64,000 nucleotides of DNA from Belnapia rosea (GTDB lineage Bacteria > Pseudomonadota > Alphaproteobacteria > Acetobacterales > Acetobacteraceae): contig NZ_FMZX01000003.1 in assembly GCF_900101615.1 (NCBI RefSeq), forward strand, positions 1 through 64,000, in the 5' to 3' direction. The notes beneath the pieces were generated by a model, which worked only from the letters and a program-made list of their open reading frames with translations, was not told where the DNA came from and ran no database searches. A program made the position numbers and the translations under genes. Below are positions 7,623 to 15,610 of this stretch, piece after piece. Numbering within the stretch: position 1 is the first letter of the stretch; each line of letters opens with the position of its first letter.

Positions 7623-9368
7623 ATGAATGGCCCCTTCCCGAGGGCAGCGCGTCTCGCCACCGAAGGCGGCGCAACCCTGAGCCTGGAGCTGGCGCTGAAC
7701 GAGCAGACGCTCGAGGGCTTCTCCGACGGCATCGCCGTCGCCGACCTGTCGATGCCCGACTACCCGCTGGTCTATGTGAACTCCGCCTTCGAGCGGATCA
7801 GCGGGTACCAGCGGGGGGAATTGCTCGGCCGCAACTGCCGCTTCCTCCAGGGCGACGAGCGCCAGCAGCCCGCCATCGAGGCCATGGCCCAGGCCATCGC
7901 CGAAAGGCGCGACGCGACCGTCGTGCTGCGCAACTACCGGCGCGACGGCACGCCCTTCTGGAACGAGCTCCGGCTGTGTCCGCTGCGCAACGCCGATGGC
8001 AAGGTCACGCACTACCTCGGCAACATGCGGGACGTGACCAGCATCCGGGACCTGAACGAGCAGCTCGCCCGCGCCGCCATCCATGACGAGGTCACCGACC
8101 TGCTGAACCGGCGCGGCCTGCTTGACCGGCTGGCGACGATCGAGGCGCCCCATGGACTGCTGATGCTGTGCTGCGACATCGACCAGCTGCGCGACGTCAA
8201 CGCCACCTATGGCCGCGCCGCCGGTGACGTCCTCCTGCGGGAGATGAGCCAGCGGCTGGAGCGCTGCACGGGGGTGGTCGCCGCCGGCCGGCTCGGCGCC
8301 GGCCAATTCGCCGCCGCCCTCCAGCGGCCGCCCTGCCCCAGCGAGGCAGAGGCCACGGTCGCCAGCCTGCATGCCGAGCTGCGCCTGCCTTTCACCCTGC
8401 CAGGTGCGCTGGTCTCCCTGACCGTCACCCTCGGCTGGGCCAGCTGTGCGGGGAGCCAGAGCTGGGTGGCAGCCGAGGCGGAGCCGCTGCTGATCAAGGC
8501 CGAGGCCGCGCTATACGCCGCCAAGGCCGCCGGCCGTGGCGAGCGCCGCGTCTTCGACCCTGCCATCGAACGGGAGTCCCGCCGGCGCCTGCGCCTGACC
8601 GCCGAATTGCGGAATGCCCTGGCCCAGAAGGAATTCGCCCTTCACTACCAGCCGAAGGTCGAGCTCACCTCCGGCCGCGTCATCGGCCTCGAGGCGCTGC
8701 TGCGCTGGCAGCACCCCGTCTTCGGCCTGCAGCCGCCCGATCGCTTCCTGCCGGTTGCGGAGCAGAGCGGCCTCATCGTCGAGATCGGCGCCTGGGCCCT
8801 GGCGGAGGCCGCACGCACCGCGGCGGAGCTGAACCGGCGCGGCCATGCGGTGCAGATCGCCGTCAACGTCTCCCCCGTGCAATTTCACCGCGACGACATC
8901 CCGGGCCTGATGCGCCGCATCCTCACCGAGACCGGGGCGGAGCCGGGCTGGGTCTCGGTCGAGCTGACCGAGACGGTGCTGGCGGACCGCACGGCACGCA
9001 CCCTCGCCTGCTTCAACGCGCTGCGCGAGATGGGCATCGGCCTCGCCATGGATGACTTCGGCACCGGCTTCGCCTCGCTCGACCAGCTCCGCAGCCTGCC
9101 CTTCACCGAGGTCAAGCTCGACCGGAGCTTCGTCCGCAACCTGGACCGCGACCCGGTGCAGTCGGCCATCGTCACCGGCGTCCTCGGCGTTGCGCACGCC
9201 CTCGGTATCACCGCCATCTGCGAGGGTGTCGAGACGGAGGCGGAGCGCCGCCACCTCATGATGCTGGGCTGCCCGGTGGCGCAGGGCTATCTCTTCAGCC
9301 TGCCGCTGGCCCAGGAGGACCTGTTCTGGCTGCTGGACAAGCATGCAAGCCTGCCGGTCACGGCATGA
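7623..9368 (+). CDS. LOV (PAS)-GGDEF(degenerate)-EAL protein: predicted blue-light-regulated c-di-GMP phosphodiesterase
   Basis: 581 residues from ATG 7623; GGAGG lies eight bases upstream, so the TTG at 7608 is not used. Residues about 25-140 form a PAS domain of the LOV class: GRNCRFLQG places the flavin-adduct Cys at 72, and NYRRDGTPFWNEL supplies the flavin-contacting Asn residues. The Gln usual in the last strand is replaced by Met135 (LGNMRDVT). Residues about 150-315 are a GGDEF fold whose signature has become GAGQF (225-229), so cyclase activity is unlikely. Residues about 325-575 are an EAL domain with the motifs E357-A-L, NVSPVQF, ELTET, DDFGTG (477-482), KLDRSF and EGVET, all consistent with an active phosphodiesterase. 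It overlaps the downstream kaiC-like gene by four bases (ATGA). Confidence 0.92.
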   Translation: MNGPFPRAARLATEGGATLSLELALNEQTLEGFSDGIAVADLSMPDYPLVYVNSAFERISGYQRGELLGRNCRFLQGDERQQPAIEAMAQAIAERRDATVVLRNYRRDGTPFWNELRLCPLRNADGKVTHYLGNMRDVTSIRDLNEQLARAAIHDEVTDLLNRRGLLDRLATIEAPHGLLMLCCDIDQLRDVNATYGRAAGDVLLREMSQRLERCTGVVAAGRLGAGQFAAALQRPPCPSEAEATVASLHAELRLPFTLPGALVSLTVTLGWASCAGSQSWVAAEAEPLLIKAEAALYAAKAAGRGERRVFDPAIERESRRRLRLTAELRNALAQKEFALHYQPKVELTSGRVIGLEALLRWQHPVFGLQPPDRFLPVAEQSGLIVEIGAWALAEAARTAAELNRRGHAVQIAVNVSPVQFHRDDIPGLMRRILTETGAEPGWVSVELTETVLADRTARTLACFNALREMGIGLAMDDFGTGFASLDQLRSLPFTEVKLDRSFVRNLDRDPVQSAIVTGVLGVAHALGITAICEGVETEAERRHLMMLGCPVAQGYLFSLPLAQEDLFWLLDKHASLPVTA

Positions 9369-11074
9369 GCGCCACGCCCGCCGAAGTGCCGGACCGGCTG
9401 AAAACGGGCGTCGCCTGGTTCGACCGCCTGACCCATGGCGGCATTCCCTCGCGCCGGCTGACCGTGCTGCTCGGCCAGGCCGGTGCCGGCAAGACGCTGC
9501 TCTCCTGCCAGATCGCCGCGTCCCGGGCGCATCTCAGCGGTGCCGTCACGGTCTTCGCCGCCCTGGAGGAGCCGCCAGCCGATATCCTCCGTAACGCCGC
9601 CGGCTTCAGCTGGGACCTGCAATCCCTGGCTGGGCAGAGCTTCCACCCGATCGACCTCCGGCCGGATCCGGACATGGTCTTCGCCGGCGATTTCGACCTG
9701 CGCGGCATGCTCGCCACCCTCTCGGCCAAGGCACGCCAGACCGGGGCCGAGCTGGTGGTGCTGGACGGGCTGGATACGGTGCTCGGCTGGCTCGCCAACC
9801 CGGCGCGACGGCGGGCGGAGCTCGCCCGGCTCGGCCGCTGGCTGGAAGAGGAGGGCCTCACCGGCATCGTGACCGCCAAGGCCGACCGCGTCGGCGCCCC
9901 GGTCGATGCGCTGGGCCCGCTGGAATTCGCCGTGTCGCTGGTGGTGGCGCTGGAGCGGCGGGAGGAAGCCGGCGGCACGCTGCGCGCGCTCCGCATCACC
10001 AAGTACCGCGGCAGTCCGCATAGCAGCAGCGCGCATCCCCTGTTCTTCTCCCGCCATGGTCTGGAGCCGCTGATGTGGCCCGGTGGCGATGCCCAGCCGG
10101 CCCCCCAGGACCGTGTGGGCTCCGGCATGGCACGGCTCGATGTCCTGCTCGGCGGGGGCTATCTGCGCGGCAGCACCGCCCTGCTCTCCGGCCCGCCGGG
10201 CACCGGCAAATCCACCCTGGCGGCGCTGTTCGCCTCCCATGTCTGCGCCAGCGGCGGCCGCGCCGTGCATGTCGCCTTCGATGAGGGGCCGGAGCAGACC
10301 ATCCGCAACATGCGCTCGGTCGGGATCGACCTGGCGGCGCACCGTGCCTCGGGCGCCCTCCGGCTGATCGGCCTGCAGCCGGGCCGGGACGGGCCGGAGC
10401 AGCTCCTGTCCGAGATCCTGGCGGCGATCGAGGCGCATTCGGCGACCGCGCTGGTGGTCGACCCCATCTCCTCCCTCATGCGTGGCGGTGTCGCCGATCT
10501 CGGCCAGTCCGCCGTCCGCCGGCTGGTGGAGGAGGCTCGGGCACGGAGCATGACCGCGCTGCTGACCTCGCTGGTGGATGTCGGGCACGACCCCTCGCTC
10601 TCGACCCTCAGCGCCGTCTCCACCATCGCGGATGCCTGGATCGCCCTCGGCTATGCCGAGCGCGGCGGCGAGCGCAACCGGACGCTGTCCATCGTCAAGG
10701 CCCGCGGCAGCGCCCATTCCAACCAGACCCGCGAGTTCATCATGACCGGCGAGGGCTGTACCCTGACCGATGTCTATACGGCGGGCGGCGCCGTGCTCCT
10801 CGGCACCGCCCGGATGGAGCGGGAAGCCGAGCTGCGGCGGCAGGACATCGCCACCGCGCTGCAGCACCAGCGCCGGCAGCGCGAATTGCAGGCGCAGCTC
10901 GCCGAGGCCGAGGTGCGGCAGGCCCAGGCTGCCCTGCAGCTCGAGGCCACGCGGACCGAGCTGTCGCTGCTCGAGACGGCCGAGGCGGAGCGCCGGGCCA
11001 TGCAGGAGGGCGCGCGGGCGCAGCTGGCGATCAGCCGCCTCGCCGACACGCCGGAGGGAGGAGGGGGGGCATGA
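9365..11074 (+). CDS. KaiC-like double-domain RecA-fold ATPase
   Basis: 569 residues with two KaiC domains. CI (about 10-240) has Walker A GQAGAGKT (37-44) and the catalytic pair E68-E69. CII (about 248-480) has Walker A GPPGTGKS (276-283); the pair there is D306-E307 rather than Glu-Glu. The region aligning with the cyanobacterial phosphorylation site reads T414-L-S-A-V-S419-T420, which keeps the Ser-Thr pair and the earlier Thr. The usual KaiA-binding tail is replaced by a Gln/Glu/Ala-rich coiled coil (about 484-555). KaiC proteins autophosphorylate and bind KaiB. The ATG overlaps the stop of the LOV-EAL gene and the stop overlaps the kaiB-like start, so the three are probably translated together. 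No kaiA was seen. Confidence 0.93.
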   Translation: MSATPAEVPDRLKTGVAWFDRLTHGGIPSRRLTVLLGQAGAGKTLLSCQIAASRAHLSGAVTVFAALEEPPADILRNAAGFSWDLQSLAGQSFHPIDLRPDPDMVFAGDFDLRGMLATLSAKARQTGAELVVLDGLDTVLGWLANPARRRAELARLGRWLEEEGLTGIVTAKADRVGAPVDALGPLEFAVSLVVALERREEAGGTLRALRITKYRGSPHSSSAHPLFFSRHGLEPLMWPGGDAQPAPQDRVGSGMARLDVLLGGGYLRGSTALLSGPPGTGKSTLAALFASHVCASGGRAVHVAFDEGPEQTIRNMRSVGIDLAAHRASGALRLIGLQPGRDGPEQLLSEILAAIEAHSATALVVDPISSLMRGGVADLGQSAVRRLVEEARARSMTALLTSLVDVGHDPSLSTLSAVSTIADAWIALGYAERGGERNRTLSIVKARGSAHSNQTREFIMTGEGCTLTDVYTAGGAVLLGTARMEREAELRRQDIATALQHQRRQRELQAQLAEAEVRQAQAALQLEATRTELSLLETAEAERRAMQEGARAQLAISRLADTPEGGGGA

Positions 11075-11370
11075 GCGACGTCCCCGCCCCGCAGGCGGCC
11101 GTGGTTCTGTTCGTCGCTGGCGGCGCCCCCCGCTCCGCCGCCGCCCTGCGCATCCTCATGGCGGCGATCGCGGCCAGCGGACGGCCCGAAAGCACGTTCC
11201 GGATCGAGGTCGTCGATGTCCTGCGGGATCCCGCCAGGGCGCTGGAGGCCGGCCTGCTGGCGACGCCGAGCCTCGCCCTGATCCCGCCTGGCGGCACGCG
11301 GCGCTGGTTCGTGGGCGATTTCGAGCGGCCGGAGTTGCTGGCCGGCTGGCTGGCGGACGCCCTGGGCTGA
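11071..11370 (+). CDS. KaiB-like thioredoxin-fold protein
   Basis: 99 residues, the normal KaiB length. The pattern VVLFVAGGAPRSAAALR, IEVVDVLRDPARALEAGLLA and TPSLALIPP is the KaiB signature, corresponding to LYVAGNTPNS, VIDVLKNP and ILATPTL of the cyanobacterial protein. KaiB changes fold to bind KaiC and recruit output or input partners. Its start codon overlaps the kaiC-like stop (ATGA). In proteobacteria KaiB/KaiC pairs often lie beside a PAS-histidine kinase; here the third member is a LOV-EAL protein instead. No histidine kinase or KaiA gene follows. Confidence 0.88.
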   Translation: MSDVPAPQAAVVLFVAGGAPRSAAALRILMAAIAASGRPESTFRIEVVDVLRDPARALEAGLLATPSLALIPPGGTRRWFVGDFERPELLAGWLADALG

Positions 11371-11402
11371 ATGCGGCGGCGCAACAGGACGAAGAGCCTT
11401 GC

Positions 11403-11723
11403 ATGCCGGCTGAGGAAACGGAGGCGCCGATCGTGGAGCATTTCGGTGCCTAGGACCTGCTGGCCCATCCTGGCCGCGGCGAAACGCTGATCCTGCCCGG
11501 CGGCTCCGTTCCCCTCGAGCGGCGCCGATGTTGTGCCAGGACACCCGGGACGAACACGTAGTCTTCCTGTGGGACACCCGACAGTCCTGGTACCATGCGG
11601 CCGAGGGTTGGGAGGCGATGATGGCCTGGCTGCTGGACTACCAGGCCTTGGCTGGGCGAATTCGGGAGCTACGGCGCGGCCCTCGCAGCCATGGCCGCAC
11701 CGGCGGAAACGCCACCCGATTGA
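11403..11723 (+). pseudogene. Decayed unrecognised ORF (one stop, two frame changes)
   Basis: Three successive frames form one protein-like string. The first runs from ATG 11403 through APIVEHFGA, a TAG at 11451-11453, then DLLAHPGRGETLILPGGSVP. A shift near 11527 leads into HVVFLWDTRQSWYHAAEGWE and MMAWLLDYQALAG. A second shift near 11657 gives GEFGSYGAALAAMAA, ending at TGA 11721-11723. The total is about 105 codons. The family is not recognised. Alternatively each piece is a chance ORF, but the continuous protein-like composition argues for a degraded gene lying between the kai trio and lutB. Confidence 0.35.
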
Positions 11724-11818
11724 GCCCCCAGCCGGACCGCATGACGATACGCCGCGCCGAGCCCCCCTGACCAGCGGCCCTGTCGACGCTATATGGGTCG
11801 CCTGTCAGGAGCTTGCCC

Positions 11819-13243
11819 GTGGTCGCCATCACCTCGCCTGCCTTCAAGGAGAATGCCAGCCGCGCCCTCGCCGATCCGGGGTTGCAGAAGGCTCTGGGTA
11901 CCGCGAAGGGCGCCTTCCTCCAGCGCCGTGCCGCCGCCGTTGCGAACCTGCCGGAATTCGAGCAGCTCAGGAACATCGGCCGCGACATCAAGAACCACAC
12001 CCTCGCCAACCTCGATTTCTACCTTGAGGCCTATGAGGCGAAGGTGAAGGCGGCCGGCGGCCAGGTGCATTGGTGCTCCACGGCCGATGACGCCCGCGCC
12101 GTCGTGCTCGAGATCTGCCGCAAGGCCGGGGCAAGGACCGTCACCAAGGGCAAGTCGATGATCTCCGAGGAGATCGGGATTAACGCGCACCTGGAAGCGC
12201 ACGGCATCCGCCCGGTCGAGACCGACCTCGGCGAGTACATCCTGCAGCTCCGCCAGGAGCACCCCTCCCATATCATCGCCCCCGCCTTCCACCTGAACCG
12301 GGAGGACTGGGAGGCCGATTTCCGCCGCCTGCATACCGACCTGCCCGCCGACCGCGTCTTCGCCGAGCGGCGCGACATCCTGGCCGAGGCACGCACCAAG
12401 CTGCGGGAGCGGTTCCTGGAGGCCGATGTCGGCATCACCGGCGCCAATTTCCTGATCGCCGAGACCGGCAGCAGCGTCATTGTCACCAATGAAGGCAATG
12501 GCGACCTGACGCAGACGCTGCCGCGGGTGCATATCGCGCTCGCCAGCATCGAGAAGGTCGTCCCCACGCTGGAGGATGCGACCAGCCTGCTCCGCCTGCT
12601 GGCGCGCTCCGCCACGGGGCAGGACTTCTCGGTCTACACCACCTTCTCCACCGGCGCCCGTCGCCCCGGCGACCTCGACGGGCCGGAGGAGTACCATGTG
12701 GTGCTGATCGACAGCGGCCGCTCCAACATGATCGGCACCGAGTTCCAGGAGATGCTGCGCTGCATCCGCTGCGCCGCCTGCATGAACCACTGCCCGGTTT
12801 ATGGCGCGGTCGGCGGCCATGCCTATGGCTGGGTCTATCCCGGCCCCATGGGCTCGGTGCTGACGCCCTCCCTGGTCGGCATCGAGAAGACCGGCCTGCT
12901 GCCCAACGCCTCCACCTTCTGCGGCCGCTGCGAGAGCGTCTGCCCGGTGAAGATCCCGCTGCCGAAGATGATGCGCCACTGGCGCGAGCGGGAATTCGAG
13001 CGCCACCTGACGCCGGCCACCCAGCGCGGCAACCTCGCCCTCTGGGCCTGGTTCGCCCGCCGTCCCAGCCTCTACCGGCTGATGACCCGTGCCGCCAACG
13101 GGGTGCTCGGCCTGCTTGGACGTGGCAAGGGTGCCTTCCACACCCTGCCCCTCGCCGGTGGATGGACCGCAGGGCGGGACCTGCCCGTGCCCGAGGGCGG
13201 CACCTTCATGGCCCGCTACGCGAAGGAGCAGCGCCGGCGATGA
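11819..13243 (+). CDS. lutB: Lactate utilization iron-sulfur protein LutB
   Basis: 474 residues from GTG 11819, which lies seven bases after CAGGAG; the TTG at 11813 is too close to that site. The N-terminal LUD domain contains TVTKGKSMISEEIGIN and ETDLGEYILQL. The C-terminal part carries two ferredoxin-type cysteine clusters, CIRCAACMNHCPVYG and CGRCESVCPVKIP, expected to bind two [4Fe-4S] centres. LutABC oxidise L-lactate to pyruvate. lutC follows with a four-base overlap, but lutA, normally first in the operon, is not upstream: that position holds a decayed ORF and the kai genes. Confidence 0.93.
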   Translation: MVAITSPAFKENASRALADPGLQKALGTAKGAFLQRRAAAVANLPEFEQLRNIGRDIKNHTLANLDFYLEAYEAKVKAAGGQVHWCSTADDARAVVLEICRKAGARTVTKGKSMISEEIGINAHLEAHGIRPVETDLGEYILQLRQEHPSHIIAPAFHLNREDWEADFRRLHTDLPADRVFAERRDILAEARTKLRERFLEADVGITGANFLIAETGSSVIVTNEGNGDLTQTLPRVHIALASIEKVVPTLEDATSLLRLLARSATGQDFSVYTTFSTGARRPGDLDGPEEYHVVLIDSGRSNMIGTEFQEMLRCIRCAACMNHCPVYGAVGGHAYGWVYPGPMGSVLTPSLVGIEKTGLLPNASTFCGRCESVCPVKIPLPKMMRHWREREFERHLTPATQRGNLALWAWFARRPSLYRLMTRAANGVLGLLGRGKGAFHTLPLAGGWTAGRDLPVPEGGTFMARYAKEQRRR

Positions 13244-14004
13244 GCAAGGACGCCATCCTCGGCGCAATCCGCCGCGGCCTGAAGCGCGGGCCCCTGCCGG
13301 CCGACCAGCAGGCGATGCTGGAAGGCCGGCTGATGACGCATCCGCGCCATCTCATCCCCGCCCGCTCGCGCCGCCCGCGGCCAGACCAGATCGCCCTCTT
13401 CGTCCACAATGTGGAGAAGGAGTTCGGCACGGTGGAGCGCGTGCCGAATGCGGCAGCCGTGCCCGCTGCCGTCGCGGACTACCTGGCGGCGCAGAACCTG
13501 GCCCCCCGCTTCGCCATGGCACCGCACCCCGAGCTCATCGCCATCCCCTGGGCGGAGCGGCCGTTGCTGGAGATGGAGCAGCGCCGCGCCCAGGCGAGCG
13601 ACCAGGTCAGCCTCCAGCACGGCTATGCCGCCGTGGCGGAGACGGGCACGCTCATGCTCCCCTCCGCGCCGGAGCGTCCGACCACCCTCAACCTCCTGGT
13701 CGAGACCGAGATCGTCGTGCTCCGCGCCAGCCGCGTGGTCGGCGCCTATGAGGAGGCCTGGGACCGGCTGCGAGCCGAGAACAGGGATGCGCGCAGCGGC
13801 GGCTTCATGCCCCGCAACATCATGTTCGTCACCGGCCCCTCCCGCAGCGCCGATATCGAGCAGACGCTCGAGCTCGGCGCGCATGGGCCGCGGCGACTGC
13901 ATGTCATCCTGATCGATGACGACCCCGCCGCCCTTCCAATGGGGGAGGCGGCGGTACCGCCGCCGGTCGCCGTGCCAGGCGGCCCTGCCGCGCCGGGGGA
14001 TTGA
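13240..14004 (+). CDS. lutC: Lactate utilization protein LutC (LUD domain)
   Basis: 254 residues from ATG 13240, overlapping the lutB stop (ATGA). The LUD-domain signatures GYAAVAETGTLMLPS, TTLNLLVETEIVVL and IMFVTGPSRSADIEQTLELG are intact. LutC is a partner of LutA and LutB in flavin-independent lactate oxidation; its exact role in the complex is unclear. The C-terminus has an extra Pro-rich tail after the usual HGPRRLHVILIDD end. Confidence 0.92.
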   Translation: MSKDAILGAIRRGLKRGPLPADQQAMLEGRLMTHPRHLIPARSRRPRPDQIALFVHNVEKEFGTVERVPNAAAVPAAVADYLAAQNLAPRFAMAPHPELIAIPWAERPLLEMEQRRAQASDQVSLQHGYAAVAETGTLMLPSAPERPTTLNLLVETEIVVLRASRVVGAYEEAWDRLRAENRDARSGGFMPRNIMFVTGPSRSADIEQTLELGAHGPRRLHVILIDDDPAALPMGEAAVPPPVAVPGGPAAPGD

Positions 14005-14552
14005 TCCCGCCCGCCCCTCGGGCGAAGCGCGGGCTGAGCGAGCTCGACCGGCGTCTCTGGCAGGCCTGGACGGCACGGGCCCTGGTGGCGCCCATGCCCG
14101 GCAAGGCCCTGCCGCCTCCACCGCCCGATCCGGTGCCGCCCGCCCCGCCGGCTCCCGCCGCGAACGCCGCCCTCCCGGCGCCGGCGCCAGCCCGGTTGCG
14201 CCCGCCACCCGAATTGCAGGTCGGGGCCGCCCCGCCCGGCATCGACGCCAAGCGCTGGCGGGAGCTTCGACGCGGCCGCACCCGCCCGGAACGCACGCTC
14301 GACCTGCATGGCAGGCGGGCACAGGACGCCCATGCCGCCGTCCGCCGCTTCCTGCTGGAGGCGCAGGCGGATGGGCTGCGCTGCGTGGCCATCGTCACCG
14401 GCAAGGGTTCGAGCCAGGAGGGCGGCGTATTGCGCCGCGAGCTGCCCTTCTGGCTGAACACGGCGGAGATGCGGCCGCTGCTGCTCGGCGCCGCCCATCC
14501 GCATGCCAGCAACCCCGGCGCCGTCCATCTCCTGCTGCGGCGCCGCAGATGA
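14001..14552 (+). CDS. Smr domain protein
   Basis: 183 residues if started at TTG 14001, which overlaps the lutC stop. No ATG fits better, so the start is uncertain. A proline/alanine-rich linker (about 32-75) leads to a C-terminal Smr domain: RTLDLHGRRAQDAHAAV holds the DLHG motif and VAIVTGKG the TGKG motif, followed by HPHASNPGAVHLLLRR. Stand-alone Smr domains are nucleic-acid nicking or binding modules; in MutS2 they suppress recombination or act in ribosome rescue. The gene overlaps the next ORF by four bases. Confidence 0.85.
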   Translation: MIPPAPRAKRGLSELDRRLWQAWTARALVAPMPGKALPPPPPDPVPPAPPAPAANAALPAPAPARLRPPPELQVGAAPPGIDAKRWRELRRGRTRPERTLDLHGRRAQDAHAAVRRFLLEAQADGLRCVAIVTGKGSSQEGGVLRRELPFWLNTAEMRPLLLGAAHPHASNPGAVHLLLRRRR

Positions 14553-14974
14553 CACCCTTCGGCCAGCGGCTGCGGGCGCTGCGCGAGGCGCATGGCGTCA
14601 GCCAGGCTGCGCTGGCCGAGGCGCTGCACGTCTCCCCTGCCTATCTCTCCGCGCTGGAGCATGGGCATCGCGGCAGGCCCTCCGCCGGCCTCATCCACCA
14701 GGTGAACGAGTTCTTCGGCCTGATCTGGGACGATGCGGAGGAGATGGCGCGGCTGGCGCGGCTCTCCCACCCGCGTGTCGTGCTCGACACGGCAGGGCTG
14801 AGCCCGGAGGCGACGGCGCTCGCCAACCGCCTGGCGCGGGAGATCCGCAAGCTATCGCCCGAGGTCATCCAGATGCTGACCCGCGTGCTGGACGGGGGCG
14901 CGGTGCCCGTCGACGGCAGCACCTTCACCGCCGCTCAGGGGCCAAGGCCCGGCCCCGCGCCCCGCCATAAATAG
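14549..14974 (+). CDS. XRE-family helix-turn-helix transcription regulator
   Basis: 141 residues. Residues 4-60 form a HTH_XRE domain (RLRALREAHGVSQAALAEAL, VSPAYLSALEHGHRGRPS). The rest (LIHQVNEFFGLIWDDAEEM, ARLSHPRVVLDTAGLSPEAT) is the helical part seen in a family of small alphaproteobacterial regulators of unknown target. The ATG overlaps the Smr stop codon (ATGA). It converges on the next minus-strand gene with one base between the two stop codons. Confidence 0.85.
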   Translation: MTPFGQRLRALREAHGVSQAALAEALHVSPAYLSALEHGHRGRPSAGLIHQVNEFFGLIWDDAEEMARLARLSHPRVVLDTAGLSPEATALANRLAREIRKLSPEVIQMLTRVLDGGAVPVDGSTFTAAQGPRPGPAPRHK

Positions 14975-14975
14975 G

Positions 14976-15509
14976 TCAGAAGCGGAAGCGCGGGCCCTGC
15001 GGCAGGTGGGCGATATGGGTCACCCGCCGCCGGCCATGCGTCCGCGCCGTCAGCACCGCGGCGGTGTGGCGGTTGTCATGCAGCGTGGCGAGGCCGAAAC
15101 CCTGGTTGTTCAGCAGCAGGAAATGGTCGGTGATGCGCAGCAGATACCAGCCGGCCGGCAGCCCATCGCGCACCAGGCCCAGCAGGCTCGGCCGCCGCTC
15201 CGGCACCGGGACGGGGGCATGGGCGACGCCCAGCTGCTCCAGCGCCCCCAGGATGTCCCGCCAATAGGCCGTCACCACCGGGCCGGTGCCTGGGTACCAG
15301 CTGGGGGCGATGCCACGCAGCATGGTGCCGGCGGCGAAGTAGGGCAGGCCGCTGGCCAGGGCGAGTGTCGCCGGCCCGCACCAGGGGATGAGCCCGCCAT
15401 TCTCCGCCTGCAGATCCTCATGGCTGCGCAGCCCCGCGGGGCAGTCCTCCAAGATGCGGCCGGCCGGCAGTTCCGCAACGGTAAGGCGCCCATCCTGACG
15501 ATGCGGCAT
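14976..15509 (-). CDS. Hypothetical protein with a papain-like Cys/His pattern
   Basis: 177 residues from ATG 15509; the frame upstream is not coding. I do not recognise a named family. PWCGPATLALASGL places Cys44 at the start of a hydrophobic helix and TDHFLLLNNQGFGLATL places His129 ahead of a beta strand, an arrangement seen in papain-like (C39/NlpC-type) cysteine peptidases and their inactive relatives. Peptidase activity is only an inference. No signal peptide is visible. An operator-like perfect inverted repeat lies 41-64 bases upstream of the start. Confidence 0.6.
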   Translation of the reverse strand: MPHRQDGRLTVAELPAGRILEDCPAGLRSHEDLQAENGGLIPWCGPATLALASGLPYFAAGTMLRGIAPSWYPGTGPVVTAYWRDILGALEQLGVAHAPVPVPERRPSLLGLVRDGLPAGWYLLRITDHFLLLNNQGFGLATLHDNRHTAAVLTARTHGRRRVTHIAHLPQGPRFRF

Positions 15510-15549
15510 CGCGTGATCCCGTGGCAGCAGCGTGCGGAAGCGCACCCCA

Positions 15550-15573
15550 GAGATCACAGGATCGTGTGATCTC
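15550..15573. promoter_or_regulatory. Perfect 9-bp inverted repeat (operator-like)
   Basis: GAGATCACA (15550-15558), a six-base spacer and TGTGATCTC (15565-15573) form a perfect palindrome between maf and the papain-like ORF. The geometry suits a dimeric HTH regulator. On the minus strand a TATATT and a TTGACG lie just upstream of it (about 15575-15590), so the repeat would fall on a promoter of the downstream gene. The half-sites resemble CRP-type TGTGA/TCACA but in the opposite order. Confidence 0.5.
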
Positions 15574-15610
15574 ACTTTGCCGTCAATATACGATTTGCGG
15601 GAACCCTTCC

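Noticed and set aside
9287-10867. 526-codon minus-strand frame
   Set aside because: It is antisense to the kaiC-like gene and has low-complexity Gly/Gln/Arg composition.
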